Notes: generated by a model not told the origin, from the sequence alone. A stretch of 64,000 bases of DNA from Dermanyssus gallinae (GCA_003439945.1 QVRM01007020.1:1-64000); one strand, 5' to 3'. Positions 32,888-43,359 are shown, numbered from the stretch's first letter. Numbers and translations are program-made.

Positions 32888-34509
32888 GTGATAGTCAAAA
32901 CGTCCCATGTCGAAAAGCTTTTGGAACGCATGATTCTCCGCCGCTTGCTTACATTATTACAGAATAAAGGAGCATTAACGGATAATATGTATGCCTATAG
33001 GCCACTACGATCGGCCCAAGATAATATTCTGGATCTAGCTACTGATATCGAAGAAGCAGTCGCCAGAGAAGATCATGTCATGGCCGTGTTCTTCGACGTC
33101 GAAGGAGCCTATAACAACCTTGATCACACTGCCGTTGTCACTAATTTGATAAAAGCAGGATTGAAACCTAGTAGCGCTATCTTCAAATTGATTGTGACTT
33201 TCCTGAAAGATCGTAGCATGTCAATCCGGTGCAAGGGAACACACACGGAGGTAAAGACTCTGGGTAATGTCGGCCTTCCTCAGGGAGGAGTACTTTCTCC
33301 AGTACTGTTTGTCATAACACTAGCTGGGCTGGCTGATGTCATACCGGAGCTTTTAAGTTGTCTCAATACTCTGACGATGGTGCACTTTGGATTCGCCTCA
33401 AGGGTCGCACAATTAATCCAATCGCAGTGATGGAACTGCAACTGACCTTAAGAAAAATCGTATCGTCCTTAGGAGCTCTGGGACTCTCCATTGAGCCCTG
33501 TAAAACCAAGAGCATGGTATTCAATGTGAAAAGAGAACAGAAGCTTCTGCTGAGATTGGACAATCGACAGATTGAGCAAGTGAGCCAGGTGAGATTTCTG
33601 GGAGTGACATTTCAAGAAAACTGCAAATGGAACAGAAAACTCGACATCATCAAGAAAAAGGGCGAGCGAGTGGCGAATATGCTGAAAAACGCTTGTGGAA
33701 CTTCTTGGGGAATCAAACCAGATACGGCGCTGAAACTAGCAGTCGCACTGTTAGGATCAAAGATTAACTATTCCCTTGGCGCAATGTCTCGATTAACAAA
33801 AAAGGACTATGGAGTTATAGACTCTGCTGTTGCTCAGTGTGGTAGAATAGCATTAGGACTTCTCTCTAAAGCTGTGTTGTCAGAGTGCGGTATTATGCCC
33901 GCGGAATTAAATAGACAATTCATCTTAGAATGTCACCTTCTGAGACTGTGCCGAAGCAGGCACAGTCTCATCTTAAGTATATTTGAGAAAAGGGTGAATA
34001 CCATGGCCTCCAGGCTACTACGGGACTCAGACTCGTTTCGAGACCCTCTGCTGGTACCGGGGTCTCATGTATTTGACGTCTCGACAGTCAAAGACTTGTC
34101 GACTCGGCTGTCAATAAAAGGTATATCATCGAAAAAGAGCCACCACGAGAGTGAACTACGAGCTGCGAGTGAGGTCCATTTGGGCAACATATCAGTGGAT
34201 AGCGCACAGATATACTTCACGGACGGATCGGTGGATGGATCTACGGGAGGAGCCGGTGTTTTCCGAATCAACGACAACATGGAGATCAGCAAGCATATCG
34301 TCAACTGCAGCAGTTCAACTTCGGCCGAGCTGGTAGCAATATCTGAAGCATTGCTGCAGGAACTGAAGGAGCCATCAAATAAAAGGGTCGTGATCGTCAG
34401 TGACTCGCGTGCCGCCATCTCGAGCATTCGGGCTGCAGATCCGTCAGGACCCGTCTGGTGGCTGATGCACTCGCGAAACGAGGTCTGCTTGCAAACAAAG
34501 GAGAAGTAG
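32888..34509 (+). pseudogene. LINE ORF2, RT core and truncated RNase H
   Basis: The piece at 32888-33430 has RRLLTLLQNKGALTDNMYAY, VFFDVEGAYNNLDH and NVGLPQGGVLSPVLF. A frame change at about 33.36 kb leads to YSDDGALW in place of YADD-type (33362 on). The thumb region and FLGVTF follow. RNase H begins at IYFTDGSVDGSTGGAGVF (about 34210), then SSTSAELVAISEAL and VIVSDSRAAISSIRAA. It jumps directly from DPSGP into a frame that encodes ADALAKRG. The middle of RNase H is therefore deleted and the frame shifted. Confidence 0.8.
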
Positions 34510-34947
34510 CAACATCCCTTGGTAAAACTGTGTTAAAGGCTAGGGAAGAAGCCCTAGATAAGCACTATGAGACTTGGAGGAGGCAGGGAACTACAACTAA
34601 AAGGGACACGATGCAGATTGCACCACGGCGAAAAAGCTTGATGATGATGCCCTGTTCCAGAAGAGAAGCGGTTACTATTCACAGGCTACGGTTGCGCTAA
34701 AGGGATGACGCAGAGCACCAGGTTCCACATTAAAGTCTCGCAAAGCCCGCTATGTGATGTATGTTTGGTACACGATGATGTATTGCATGTCCTAGATAAA
34801 TGTAAAAAATACGATACTGAGCGGAAAGTATGGGAGAACTCTGTAGCTGCTGATCAAGTCGATGCAAGCCAACTTACTATTCGTATGAACGACCAATATA
34901 TAGAGGAACTCTTACAATTTGTTAGAAATGCTGAATTAATTGTCTAA
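34458..34947 (+). pseudogene. LINE ORF2 C-terminus with zinc knuckle
   Basis: ADALAKRGLLANKGE closes the RNase H domain in this frame. After a stop and frame change at 34700 the end reads TRFHIKVSQSPLCDVCLVHD, followed by VLHVLDKCKKY. This is a C-x2-C-x7-H-x4-C knuckle typical of the C-terminus of I/R1-type ORF2 proteins. A stop at 34945 is followed by a 3' UTR of about 110 bp and the A-run. Confidence 0.75.
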
Positions 34948-35074
34948 ATGAATGATATATAGCTGCCCTGAGTAGGGCTGACAGGCAGTCAAATGTGACG
35001 TGCTGTGGGTTTCTGAGATTAAACCCTTAATTGTAATTACTGTTACAATAAACTCAAAAAAAAAATACATGCGA

Positions 35075-37914
35075 TCAATGTGGACGAGTTTTACGAACGT
35101 TGCGGGGCCTACGAGCACACACGACACGAATTCACAGTCCAAATCAGCCCTGCACTGAACAACGATGTCTTTCTTCAACTCCTGGCCCAAACGCGCAAAC
35201 GCCTTCGGTTGATACGAATAATACCCAGGGGCGTCAGGGAACCATGTGCAGCAACGCTCGCAAGACCACTGGGCGAATTCAACCGGAAGAAAGACGTAAC
35301 ATCATGGGTGAAGCTCTTGTCGATACCAACACTAATCTTTGCCCTTCCGAGACATAAAACCGTTGACTCAACACTATGCCAGCTATTCCGACGTAACATA
35401 ACAAGCCTAGACAATACTAACCTTAAAATGTACCTCACGGAAGATACATATGCAACAACGCACAGAACGAAAAGCAATAAAGACCACCGCGTAGGCCTCG
35501 CAGAGGGCAAGCTGGCTGAAGGCGACTTACGAAGTCGCAGTACGTGCGCTGATGTCTTCTGACGTTATCGCCCCCGTCGACCACAATACATAGCAGGAAC
35601 TTACGCGCAAGCATCCTCCGATTGACAATATTAGCAGCGAAAATATAGAAGCAATGAACGAGCCTACAATGGATGACCATAGACCGGTGCCAGACCTTCT
35701 AGTATTGGAGGCAATGGGATCTTTCGCGCTAGCTTCAGAAGCAGGGCTGAATGGCTTATGTCCACGACACCTAAAAAATATGCTAGATCAAACGATTCCG
35801 TCTTTAACAAGATTGTCAGAGGAGCTCAGAGTTCTTATGGGAGAACGCAAATAATGATAGACTACCACCGTTCTGCCTCTCCATCTTCTACGGAGCAAGC
35901 CTTACGGCTCTTCGGAAGAAAACAGGCTCTATACGCCCAGTTGCATGCGGACAAATCTTAAGAAGACTGGCAGCAGAGATAGCTTTGGCCACAAATAAGA
36001 GAGCACTCGCAGTGATATAACCGCTCCAGATCCGTGTAGCAGTTAAGGGCGGAGCGGAAGCGGCAGTTCACGCCGCTCGAGCCTACGTTGAAGTAGAAGG
36101 ATCTGTGCACGTAATGGTTAAGCTAGACTTCTGCAATGCATAAAATACAATCCGAAGAGATTTGCGGAAAAGAGAACAGCATGTTCCGGACCTACTGCCA
36201 CTGGTCTAACAAAGCTACAAAGAACCCTCACTATTATCATGAGATACGATGACGCCTATCGTTTCAGAGCATGGAGTTTAACAGGGAGACCCGTTAGAAC
36301 CCGCGTTCTTTAGCCTTGGTATATCAGGCCTGGTCGCCCAAATGCAAAGCTCGTTCAACGTTTAGTACCTAGACGACGAAATACACGGAGGACCGGCAAT
36401 ATCGTAGCTTTAAACATACGCCAAATTAAAAAATTTCAACAACAAGGAGGCCTATATCTTATTACAGAAAAATGCAAAGCAACTGCTTTCGGTGGTTCCC
36501 ACGAAGACAGAGCACGCGCAATGACTACCATATTAGAGATTTTACCTTCAGCAAGACAGGCTGATATGAAGCTACTAGGGTCCCCATTAGGCAGGCGAAA
36601 GACTCCTCAAGTGCTAAACGACCACACAGCCTTTATCGAGAGCGTATCACCTTTGCTCAAGGGACTGCATCCACAAGCAACAATGTGCCTGTGGAGGTAC
36701 AGCCTGGGAGCACCCCGCTTAAACTACATACTTTGTAGTGCACCGACAGACCTCTGCCCAGATGCACTTGAGGCATATGATACTTCCACCAGAGAGATCA
36801 TAAGCGAGGTGCTGAACGTAAAGCTTAACGACGAGATATGGTAGAGGGCAAGTTTACCTATCAAACAGAGTGTGCTTGGCTTAAGGAGTGCAGTAGACCT
36901 GGCTCCAGTATGTTACGCTGCTTCGCTGAACCAGTTCGGATCTCTGTCAGAATCGTTGGTAAGCCACGATGTGCAACAGCCAATTCACAAACATAAGATG
37001 GAAGCTGAATGTAAAATCAAGATAAAATAGGACCCGTTGGAAGAACATCTATATTAGCGCAAACTAGACGGATATACCTGTAGTAGCAGAAAGCTAGCAA
37101 GAGACATCCAAGACTCTTTGTGTACGCGTCATGAACAGGCGGTTTTCCGAGCCGCCAGAGATATTTCTGGTGGAGGCTGGCTTAAAGCCCTGCCATCTCC
37201 ACATTTAGACACCATGCTGGACCCAACCACTTTCCGCATGGCTGCCGCTATCAGAATAGGAGCTCTAATTTGCAAACCCTTTCCTTGCGCAGCATGCGGA
37301 ATTGAGGTCGATGCCTACGGTCTACACCCACTGAGCTGTTCAAGAAGCTCTGGAAGGATTTCACGGCACATGGAGTTGAAAATTAAAGTAAATTATCAAA
37401 AGAGCCATCAAAGAGAAGGCAAGGTTGCCAGCACAACTAGAACCACGGGGCCTCGGACGAGACAATGACAAGAGACCTAACGGCGTGACCATACCATTAT
37501 GGTCTCACGGCAAGTGTTTGGCCTGGGATGCTACAGTGCCCTGCACAGTAACTCCATCGTATCTTAGCCGTAGCTCTGTTAGCACAGGATGGGTAGCAGA
37601 GCACGCCGAACAGGAAAAGAGACGCAAATACGCAGATCTTGAAAACAGTCTTCACTTCGTACTGGTGGCTATGGAAACATTAGGATTCGTCAGCAGTAGA
37701 ACCGCAAAATTCATTCGGGATATGGCCAGAAGAATGGTAGCAACAACGGGAGACCACCGCGAGGGCGAATATTTAAGACAGCTTTTGTCTTTCGCGGTGT
37801 GTAGAGGCAATACCGCTTCTATAATCGGCGCCATGGGATGAGCAGCTAAAAACGTGGTTGAATTGACGCGACACGTTCGAACCTCACAACTGTACTTTGA
37901 TAACACAATTACGA
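35075..37914 (+). mobile_element. RLE-type non-LTR element, most complete + strand copy (decayed)
   Basis: The N-terminal region is open at 35080-35562 with RKRLRLIRIIPRGVREPCAA and WVKLLSIPTLIFALPR. Next, ASEAGLNGLCPRHLKNMLDQ (35729 on) and IFYGASLTALRKKTGSIRPV (about 35890) lead into the RT. VKLDFCNA (about 36118) and QGDPLEPAFFSLGISG (about 36276, with breaks) are RT motifs. The post-RT part has MCLWRYSLGAPRLNY (about 36690) and AIRIGALICKPFPCAACGIE (about 37250). The zinc/RLE tail has LHPLSC, DNDKRPNGVTIPLWSHGKC and LAWDATV. The end YLRQLLSFAVCRGN...MG stops at 37841, and the 3' UTR runs into (AAT)n. Many stops show that it is dead. Confidence 0.8.
37425..37841 (+). pseudogene. RLE (restriction-like endonuclease) tail of the 35.1-37.9 kb element
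   Basis: This 138-codon piece contains DNDKRPNGVTIPLWSHGKCL followed by AWDATVPCTVTPSY. In R2/R4/CRE-type elements the active site is an (R/K)PD-x(10-15)-D pair. Here the D of RPD is N (RPN), while the second D (WDATV) remains. The copy at 40.4 kb keeps both (RPDG...VWDATV). The conserved end of the family, EYLRQLLSFAVCRGN, is in the same frame. Confidence 0.72.
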
Positions 37915-37965
<51 letters not shown>

Positions 37966-37966
37966 C

Positions 37967-38019
<53 letters not shown>
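37915..38019 (+). repeat. (AAT)n array 4
   Basis: About 105 bp of AAT repeats with one ACC/CAT interruption. It is directly attached to the 3' end of the + strand RLE element. Confidence 0.97.
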
Positions 38020-38020
<1 letters not shown>

Positions 38021-38616
38021 TGAGCAATACCACAAAAATTACGAAAGCTGTTTACAACATAACACACTACGATGCGTCAATTAGTTATGTTCTTCCAGTT
38101 AGAATTGTAGCAGCAACTCTTTTTGGAAGAATCCCGTCAATAAAAAGAATCTTGTTTGCTTCTTCGAGGTTTCCAATTTGTTATGGCTGGAATGTAGGAT
38201 CACACAGGGAGAAACTTTTATAAAGCTTGAGCTAAAATCTTTGGACATGGGCAGATGCGAATCACTATTCCGACCTTTTGGGCCAAAGGGCTGAGAAACC
38301 GTATGACACTGACGCCAATTAAACATTTATCCGAATTTATGGTTTTACACATAACAGATTTGTGTAGTTTGCTGCATAGTACTGTTGAATTGCCACTTTA
38401 TAAGTACTGGCCTTAGGGGCTAACTATAACATACACCCCCACTTAGCAGAGTTTAGTCCCAACTATTCTTCATTATGAAAAAGTGTTGGATAGCTTATTG
38501 TAGCCTTTCTTAAAATAAGCGCGTTTTTCTCTGTATTTAAGGTGTGGTATGACGCAGTTTAATCTATAACGATTTATATTGCGGATCGGGATTTATTTCG
38601 GTATTGGTTTTTCTAG
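38020..38616. other. Intron end of the CD36-like gene, no other feature seen
   Basis: AT-rich sequence between array 4 and the acceptor at 38615-38616. No mobile domain was recognised. Confidence 0.5.
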
Positions 38617-38856
38617 GGTTAAACGCCACAAGGATTTAGATAACTATGGAAACAATACTATTGGGTTTCACGACGAGCAAATGTACTTTTTTGAGCCAAG
38701 TATATCGAACGGAAGCATACATGATAGAATTGTAACCGCGAACTACGCCGCCATGGCTTATTTTCTACCTGACGGCGGACGTCGCCTTAGGGACTTCCCT
38801 CTTGTCAAGAAGACACTCTTCGTAACTACCACTGTCAACGACTATTTTTTTAACGG
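38617..38856 (+). CDS. CD36-like receptor, second visible exon
   Basis: The acceptor is TTTTTCTAG and the donor is ACGG|GTAAGT. The 240-bp exon encodes VKRHKDLDNYGNNTIGF, then a YFFEPSISNGS segment, and ends TTTVNDYFFNG. This matches the CD36 ectodomain just after GPYVYR, where the family has a V.F.....Y.F.P..S.G pattern and then a long helix. Sequons NNT and NGS are present. The first base completes the Arg codon begun in the exon ending at 15654, 23 kb upstream. The last two bases (GG) combine with the A at 42391 to make Gly. The intervening introns are filled with retroelements. Confidence 0.87.
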
Positions 38857-39734
38857 GTAAGTTGCAGATTCTCTATTTTTCATGCGATAACAAAACCCGT
38901 GTAGACGCTTGCAATATGCCCGCAATAAATGTACTCTCGTTGTCGTCGCGTTGGACTTCCTGCAGCACGTAAAGACATGACAATGACTAACCAGATTCCA
39001 GATACCTGTTGCTGTAGTCAATCAGAATCGCAAATTTTTTTATACGCCATGTAATGGGGGGTCCGTTATTCACATTGCTTAAAATGCAAAAACCAAGTTA
39101 AAAATGACCAGTTTTGGGTTTGAGCCTCTGAGCGCTAGGAAGTGTCTTTATAACTCAACGACAAAGGCAGTCCTGCCAAAACATAAATACCATTAAACCA
39201 TATGTTACTAACTATAAATAGTAACTATCTAAAGCTGGTCTATAAAAAAATTAGAAGAATTTTTCCGCTGCCATGATTCTAGTGGAAATGTTACCTCGTA
39301 GCACCACGTTGGGCTTGCCAAAAACGCATCGGCGACGCTTCCACTAGAATTATGCCACGAGAGTACACTCGCAGAAGATGTGGTACTGAACAACTTACCC
39401 TTTAGTACACAAACCTTCGAAGCTTTCAGACTATTTAGAAAAAAAAACTCAACGTGGCGTTTGTAAGGGGGTTTTTATCTAGTGCCGAATCAGGGCTTCG
39501 CGTGTAAAGCCACTTGCTTTACACGTGAAGCTTTGTGTACAAAGACCTTTCGTATTGAACATTCGTACTCACAAAAATTAAGCTAAGATTCACGTGCACT
39601 AGATTAATTCCAGAGAAGACTAAACATGTATTAAAAAAATACTATTATAGAGGCGAGAGGAAAATAGACTGATCAGTGATAAAACTTGCTGACAATAACA
39701 CTTTATTTTAACTAGCGAAGCCGTGCAAGACAGA
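38857..39734. other. Intron of the CD36-like gene
   Basis: AT-rich sequence after the donor at 38857. A pair of short imperfect inverted segments (ATGATTCTAGTGGAA near 39272 and TTCCACTAGAATTATG near 39339) could form a hairpin. No coding signal was found. Confidence 0.45.
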
Positions 39735-39978
39735 TCAGACAACTGATTTTTGTTTTTTAACTTTAATGGGGGATGGATGTTAATGCACCATCTCTCTTTA
39801 TTGAGATATCTGTGCTCCCCGTTTTTTGATCATGGTCGATTTTTAATCCACTCCGAAATTTACCTTGTTTAAATTGAAAATGAAAAAAAATTCGAAGTGG
39901 CCGGTCTTGGTCTCGAACCCAACCCTCCCGAAAGCAAGACAAAGGCTTTTTGCCACTTAGCCATCTTGCTTGGATTTT
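39735..39978 (-). mobile_element. Second, unrelated tRNA-like SINE, minus strand
   Basis: On the minus strand from 39978 the sequence starts CCAAGCAAGATGGCTAAGTGG, whose TGGCTAAGTGG is an A-box. It has GGGTTCGAGACC, a B-box, about 50 bases downstream. A non-tRNA body follows, ending in an A-rich tail near 39735 (AAAGTTAAAAAACAAAAA). The box spacing fits a tRNA-derived promoter. The body differs from the SINE at 3.3 and 63.0 kb, so this is another family. It is a single copy here, so the boundaries are estimates. Confidence 0.55.
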
Positions 39979-40019
39979 GTATCTATTTTGCATCAATTTT
40001 CTTCCGAGTCATCGTCGAC

Positions 40020-40022
40020 CTT

Positions 40023-40063
<41 letters not shown>

Positions 40064-40080
40064 TATTATTATTTATTTAT
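40020..40080 (+). repeat. (TC)n(TA)n(TTA)n low-complexity tract
   Basis: Consecutive CT, TA and short TTA repeats. The TTA part is the AAT-type tail of the minus-strand RLE element ending here. Confidence 0.9.
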
Positions 40081-40084
40081 GTGT

Positions 40085-42100
40085 ATCAAGGTATACATTG
40101 ACAGACGTTGCTGTAAATATTCCCCCGCCCTCTTGTCTCCTGTAGCATCAATTTTCTTCCGACATCCTTAAGCAGTTTCTTCGTTAGCAGCCCAGGCCCC
40201 CCAACGTCTCAAACGCAAGGGGTGAGAACATGTGTGGGTAAGCGACGCTTGAATATTTCGGCACTTGGCTGCCTCCGCTAGGGCTACCGCGTGTCCAGGG
40301 CGGGCTGCGCCCGCACCGACCATTGAAGGGCCTAAAGAGTCGGTTACGGTCGCATCCCACACCAGCATTTGCCCCCGCTCGAAGGGAGTTAGGGTCATGC
40401 CATCAGGTCTCTTCCCATCGTCTCTGACTAAACCGGGAGGCTCCAAAATGCAAGGGTAGCCCGCCGACCGTAGCCCTCTGATAAATGTTTCATTCAAAGC
40501 TGAGTGGCGTGCGATTCTGCCTGAACTCTGCGGACATGAAAGTCCATGGTGACCTAGGGAGTCGACCTCGTCACCGCATTTGCACTGGTGTGGGGACACT
40601 AGCTCAACTCCTAACCTCAACCCGACTAGTATTCGTGTAGACTCATCGTCGAGCAGGGTAGAGCGAGCTGAGGGCTCGGGAGAGCGTGTAGCCATGCACC
40701 TGCACCAGGCGAGGAAAGTGCTTGTAACCTCGCCTTGCTAGCGGCCGTAGTTGTTCGGTCCCACAGGCCGCTCCATCGGCCGTCGTTTGCTAGTTCTGAC
40801 CATGCGCGCTGAAGAGAGGGAGTCTCCGGTAGAGACCCGCAGAATGCGATGGCGTCATCGTGAGTCTGTTCAAGCGTGGCCTGGAAGTTTGCAATCGCCC
40901 GGGAGTCCAGGATAAATTCGACACCACTAGTCGCCGAATGTAAAGAGGCGATGTGTGCTGCGACTGAAAGGGAAACAGCTTCAGGCAGGCCCAGTCCGCC
41001 TCTGGCTACCGGTAAGAAGGCCTGAACTAGGGAATCGTCTCGCAGCCGCAGGTTGAGTATAGATTCTAACGCTAAGCCCATCTTCGAGTTAATTTCCTCC
41101 AACTGGGCCAAGAAGGCTGAACTGTTGATTCCCCTAAACAGGTAGTTCAGCCTCGACGCAGAGAAGCACGGACGCAAGAGGTACAACCCCCGGTGGGCGC
41201 CTAGCTGGGGAAGACGAGTAAAACCAACCTCCAGTTTTTCCATCCCACGTTCGATTGTCGGTCCAAGGTGGCGAGAGAACAGAGGTACGCCAAGAATATC
41301 CAGATCGTCGCCTGTTACGCGGCAACCTGGAAGTAGGTTCTGTATGGCGGAGATTTCAGCTGTACCTGAGCCGATTATGTGAACCTCACACTTGATTGGG
41401 TTCAGCTCCAAACCGCTGCATGTGGAGAAACTAAGTATCTTCTTTAGGTCTTCACAGACCGTACTGATGTTACCTCCAATTACGCCGTCGTCCAAGTACC
41501 AAAGATTGAGAGGACTTTCGAGTGAGTTAACCAAGTCCTTAACGGCAAGACAAAACAGAGGGGGCGCGAGGGGATCTCCCTGTTGAACACCAACAGCCGA
41601 AGTGAGCAGTGCCGAGGGCAGGACCAAGTGCGATGGATCGCCGTAGGCCAATTTTACTTGGTGATAAATGGCAGGGTTCTCGTCTTCAACCACCTTCAAC
41701 AAGTGATCCCTCCTGACGGTGTTAAACGCGTTCTTAAAGTCAAGTTTGACAAGCACGGATGGATCGAGCCGAGAATCAATGAAAGCCCTGGTAGCGTGAA
41801 TCATTATTTCAGCACCTCCCTTGGTGGAGAAACCCAGCTGGTGCGGTCCAATCGCTAGGCTGATGACATCTCTAGAGTCCCTTACTGCCAATTTCGCCGC
41901 GATTCTGCGTAGTACCGATGAACAAGCGATAGGTCTAAACGAGCCGTTCTTCTTCTTTAGTGCAAACAGCCTCGCTCCGAAGATAAGAGGACACCACCTC
42001 GGATGCGGAGCTCCCCATCGCAGTAGATCGATTACTTTTGCTAGGGCTTTGCCAAGTCCTTCGGATGAGCAGCCGAGAGTCGGTGAGAGCAGGCCCTGCA
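40085..42100 (-). mobile_element. RLE-type non-LTR element, best-preserved copy, minus strand
   Basis: This copy lies in the intron between receptor exons 38617-38856 and 42391-42555, in opposite orientation. It is 5'-truncated at the start of the RT entry region (LLSPTLGC). The RT is open for 491 codons (40626-42101). One frameshift near 40.67 kb leads to the zinc/RLE tail (40168-40695). After a stop at 40168 the family end continues in another frame as DATGDKRAGEYLQQRLS to about 40090. The 3' end runs into AATAATAATATA repeats. It is the clearest guide to the family in this window. Confidence 0.85.
40168..40695 (-). pseudogene. Zinc knuckle and restriction-like endonuclease of the 40-42 kb element
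   Basis: STLLDDESTRILVGLRLGVE continues the RT frame after a frameshift. CKCGDEVDSLGHHGLSC is a CxC...H...C zinc-like knuckle. GRIARHSALNETF, PCILEPPGLV and DDGKRPDGMTLTPF, then VWDATV, hold the RPD...D pair expected of an R2/R4/CRE-type nuclease domain. In that group the RLE sits C-terminal to the RT and nicks the DNA target. The frame stops at 40168 and the rest of the tail is in another frame. Confidence 0.75.
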
Positions 42101-42101
42101 C
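40626..42101 (-). CDS. Reverse transcriptase of RLE-type element (5'-truncated)
   Basis: The 491-codon frame has FGARLFALKKKNGSFRPIAC (fingers), GPHQLGFSTKGGAE, VKLDFKNAFNTVRRD (motif A), VGVQQGDPLAPPLF (motif B) and LWYLDDGVIGG. In the last, YLDD is the catalytic box, in place of YADD. LDILGVPLFS and the post-RT segments LPVARGGLGLPEA, SLSVAAHIAS and LANDGRWSGLWDR follow, ending at WLHALPSPQLAL. There are no stops within it. The N-terminal DNA-binding part is missing, and the frame shifts before the RLE domain, so the copy is not autonomous. Confidence 0.82.
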   Translation of the reverse strand: MQGLLSPTLGCSSEGLGKALAKVIDLLRWGAPHPRWCPLIFGARLFALKKKNGSFRPIACSSVLRRIAAKLAVRDSRDVISLAIGPHQLGFSTKGGAEIMIHATRAFIDSRLDPSVLVKLDFKNAFNTVRRDHLLKVVEDENPAIYHQVKLAYGDPSHLVLPSALLTSAVGVQQGDPLAPPLFCLAVKDLVNSLESPLNLWYLDDGVIGGNISTVCEDLKKILSFSTCSGLELNPIKCEVHIIGSGTAEISAIQNLLPGCRVTGDDLDILGVPLFSRHLGPTIERGMEKLEVGFTRLPQLGAHRGLYLLRPCFSASRLNYLFRGINSSAFLAQLEEINSKMGLALESILNLRLRDDSLVQAFLPVARGGLGLPEAVSLSVAAHIASLHSATSGVEFILDSRAIANFQATLEQTHDDAIAFCGSLPETPSLQRAWSELANDGRWSGLWDRTTTAASKARLQALSSPGAGAWLHALPSPQLALPCSTMSLHEY

Positions 42102-42130
42102 ATTCTATGCTCCTATGTCGGGCAAAAACA
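42097..42130 (+). repeat. Short fragment of the inverted-repeat family
   Basis: TGCACATTCTATGCTCCTAT, then GTCGGGCAAAAACA, matches the 14.85-14.88 kb part of the right inverted repeat arm with few changes. It directly abuts the truncated 5' end of the minus-strand RLE element. Confidence 0.6.
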
Positions 42131-42390
42131 ATTCTCTACAATTCCATATATCGTTGATCAAATATTCCTGTAATACCCTGTATATATAAGTTTATAAAAC
42201 AAAATGTATACGTGGGAGCTATTTAGGCCACACCTCAGCTTACTTCTGCATTATTACAAATGCTTAAATGGGAGATATAAAATAATGTGGTTTGATAACA
42301 CTATTGGTCGATTAGCAACAATTATTAATTAAACGTAAATGAGATTTGCCTGGATAATAGTGCGTGATCCTTTTTGTTTGATTGCTACAG

Positions 42391-42555
42391 ATTTACGGAT
42401 CAAGATGTGGCCGATAACCCCAATAGGGCTTTACCATATCATCATGGTAGGTTCGCATTTTTTGCAGGATACAACGACACACCACTATACGACTATGTGC
42501 TGGTGTATACCGATACAAAAAGGGTCAACCACGTTATAGAGCGCGCTGATTCGAA
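42391..42555 (+). CDS. CD36-like receptor, third visible exon
   Basis: The acceptor is ATTGCTACAG and the donor is CGAA|GTAAGT. The exon encodes FTDQDVADNPNRALPYHHG, then RFAFFAGYNDTPLYDYVLVY, ending with IERADS before the split Lys codon. The FAFFAGYN.T part corresponds to the FGLFYGxNxT block of the family, and NDT is a sequon. The exon joins in phase with both neighbours. The 3.5-kb intron before it contains a minus-strand RLE retroelement (about 40.09-42.10 kb) and a tRNA-related SINE. Confidence 0.87.
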
Positions 42556-42813
42556 GTAAGTAGCCCTGGCTTACCATCATAAGTAATATATCCTGAAACA
42601 ATTATCACTATCGGAACGCGTAGTTTAGCGTATTTAAAAACTTGTGAGGTCTCGCATAGTGCAAATGTGGCGGTTGAGATCTACTAGCCTAATCAGCTTA
42701 AAAACTAAGCAAACAATGGTTGTTATAATCATTCGTTTTAAAATTTAATATATAGAACAGTTTAACTTGGTAAAGAGTATAAATTAAGCACTGCTAATAT
42801 TATTTATTTTAAG

Positions 42814-42860
42814 GACTATTAAAGGATATGGAGAACATTGTAACAAAAGGGAGGGTACAG
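42814..42860 (+). CDS. CD36-like receptor, fourth visible exon (47 bp)
   Basis: This micro-exon lies between TATTTTAAG and GTACAG|GTAAGT. With the two bases carried over from the previous exon it reads KTIKGYGEHCNKREGT, and the final G begins the Asp codon of the next exon. This matches the family segment that runs through a conserved Cys-Asn (the CN of the first disulphide region) into GTDG. It is too short to be called from an open reading frame alone. It is supported by the splice sites, the phases on both sides and the motif continuity into GTDGDFYPAF. Confidence 0.85.
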
Positions 42861-43178
42861 GTAAGTTATCTACGAGCACATAGTTCTACCCAAACAATTA
42901 GTTAACTAAACATCCTAATCATGGTTGACAGCGTAACAATTGCAAATGTTAGTCAATAGATTAAAATTATATAAACGCGACAATTAATAAATGTAAATTT
43001 CAATTTCAATTAGTTTAGCCATCAATCTACATTGAACAGTCATGCATGCGCTAGTGGTACTACGTTCAGCACACGCAGCAGGAAAAGCACACTCATCATT
43101 TTTATAATGACTGTACACATTCGCAAACGAGTTTACATAAACCCTATACGTTGCCTTATTATTGTAATTTCTTTTCAG

Positions 43179-43359
43179 ATGGTGATTTTTATCCAGCGTT
43201 TGAAACGCCACCGAGGAACATTAAGATATATCGTACTCAACTTTATAAGCCTTGGGCTCTGCATTTTGAAAAACGGTTCTTGCTCATGCATGAACCTATC
43301 GCTCGCTTCCGAGGAGGCAGCGACCTGTTCAATGAGACCGGAGACCCTGAAATCGATAA
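43179..43359 (+). CDS. CD36-like receptor, fifth visible exon
   Basis: The acceptor is TTTCTTTTCAG. The exon starts inside the Asp codon and encodes DGDFYPAFETPPRNIKIYR, then a KPWALHFEKRF segment and LFNETGDPEID. This covers the TDG.fyPf block, the segment where family members carry L....R and FEK.., and a NET sequon before the Cys-rich region. The donor was chosen at AA|GTACGC because it gives the right phase and joins directly to CLCPNP in the next exon. The reading frame itself stays open for about 35 bases more. The donor lacks the usual GTRAGT context, so it is the least certain splice site of the gene. Confidence 0.82.

Larger units (their letters stand above)
30200..35066 (+). mobile_element. 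I-group non-LTR retrotransposon with RNase H
   Basis: The order is a gag-like ORF1 with CCHC knuckles, APE endonuclease, RT, a partial RNase H, a zinc-knuckle end, then AATAAACTC and an A-run at 35057-35066. RNase H after the RT is characteristic of the I/ingi/LOA group. Several frame breaks separate the domains. The element lies in the first long intron of the CD36-like gene in the same orientation. Its 5' boundary after array 3 is approximate. Confidence 0.83.

Noticed and set aside
37652..38223. Poly-Asn and poly-Tyr proteins
   Set aside because: Translations of (AAT)n array 4.
39897..40171. Hydrophobic frames with Ser-Leu and Tyr-Ile repeats as a secreted or membrane peptide
   Set aside because: They translate the (TC)n(TA)n tract and SINE sequence.
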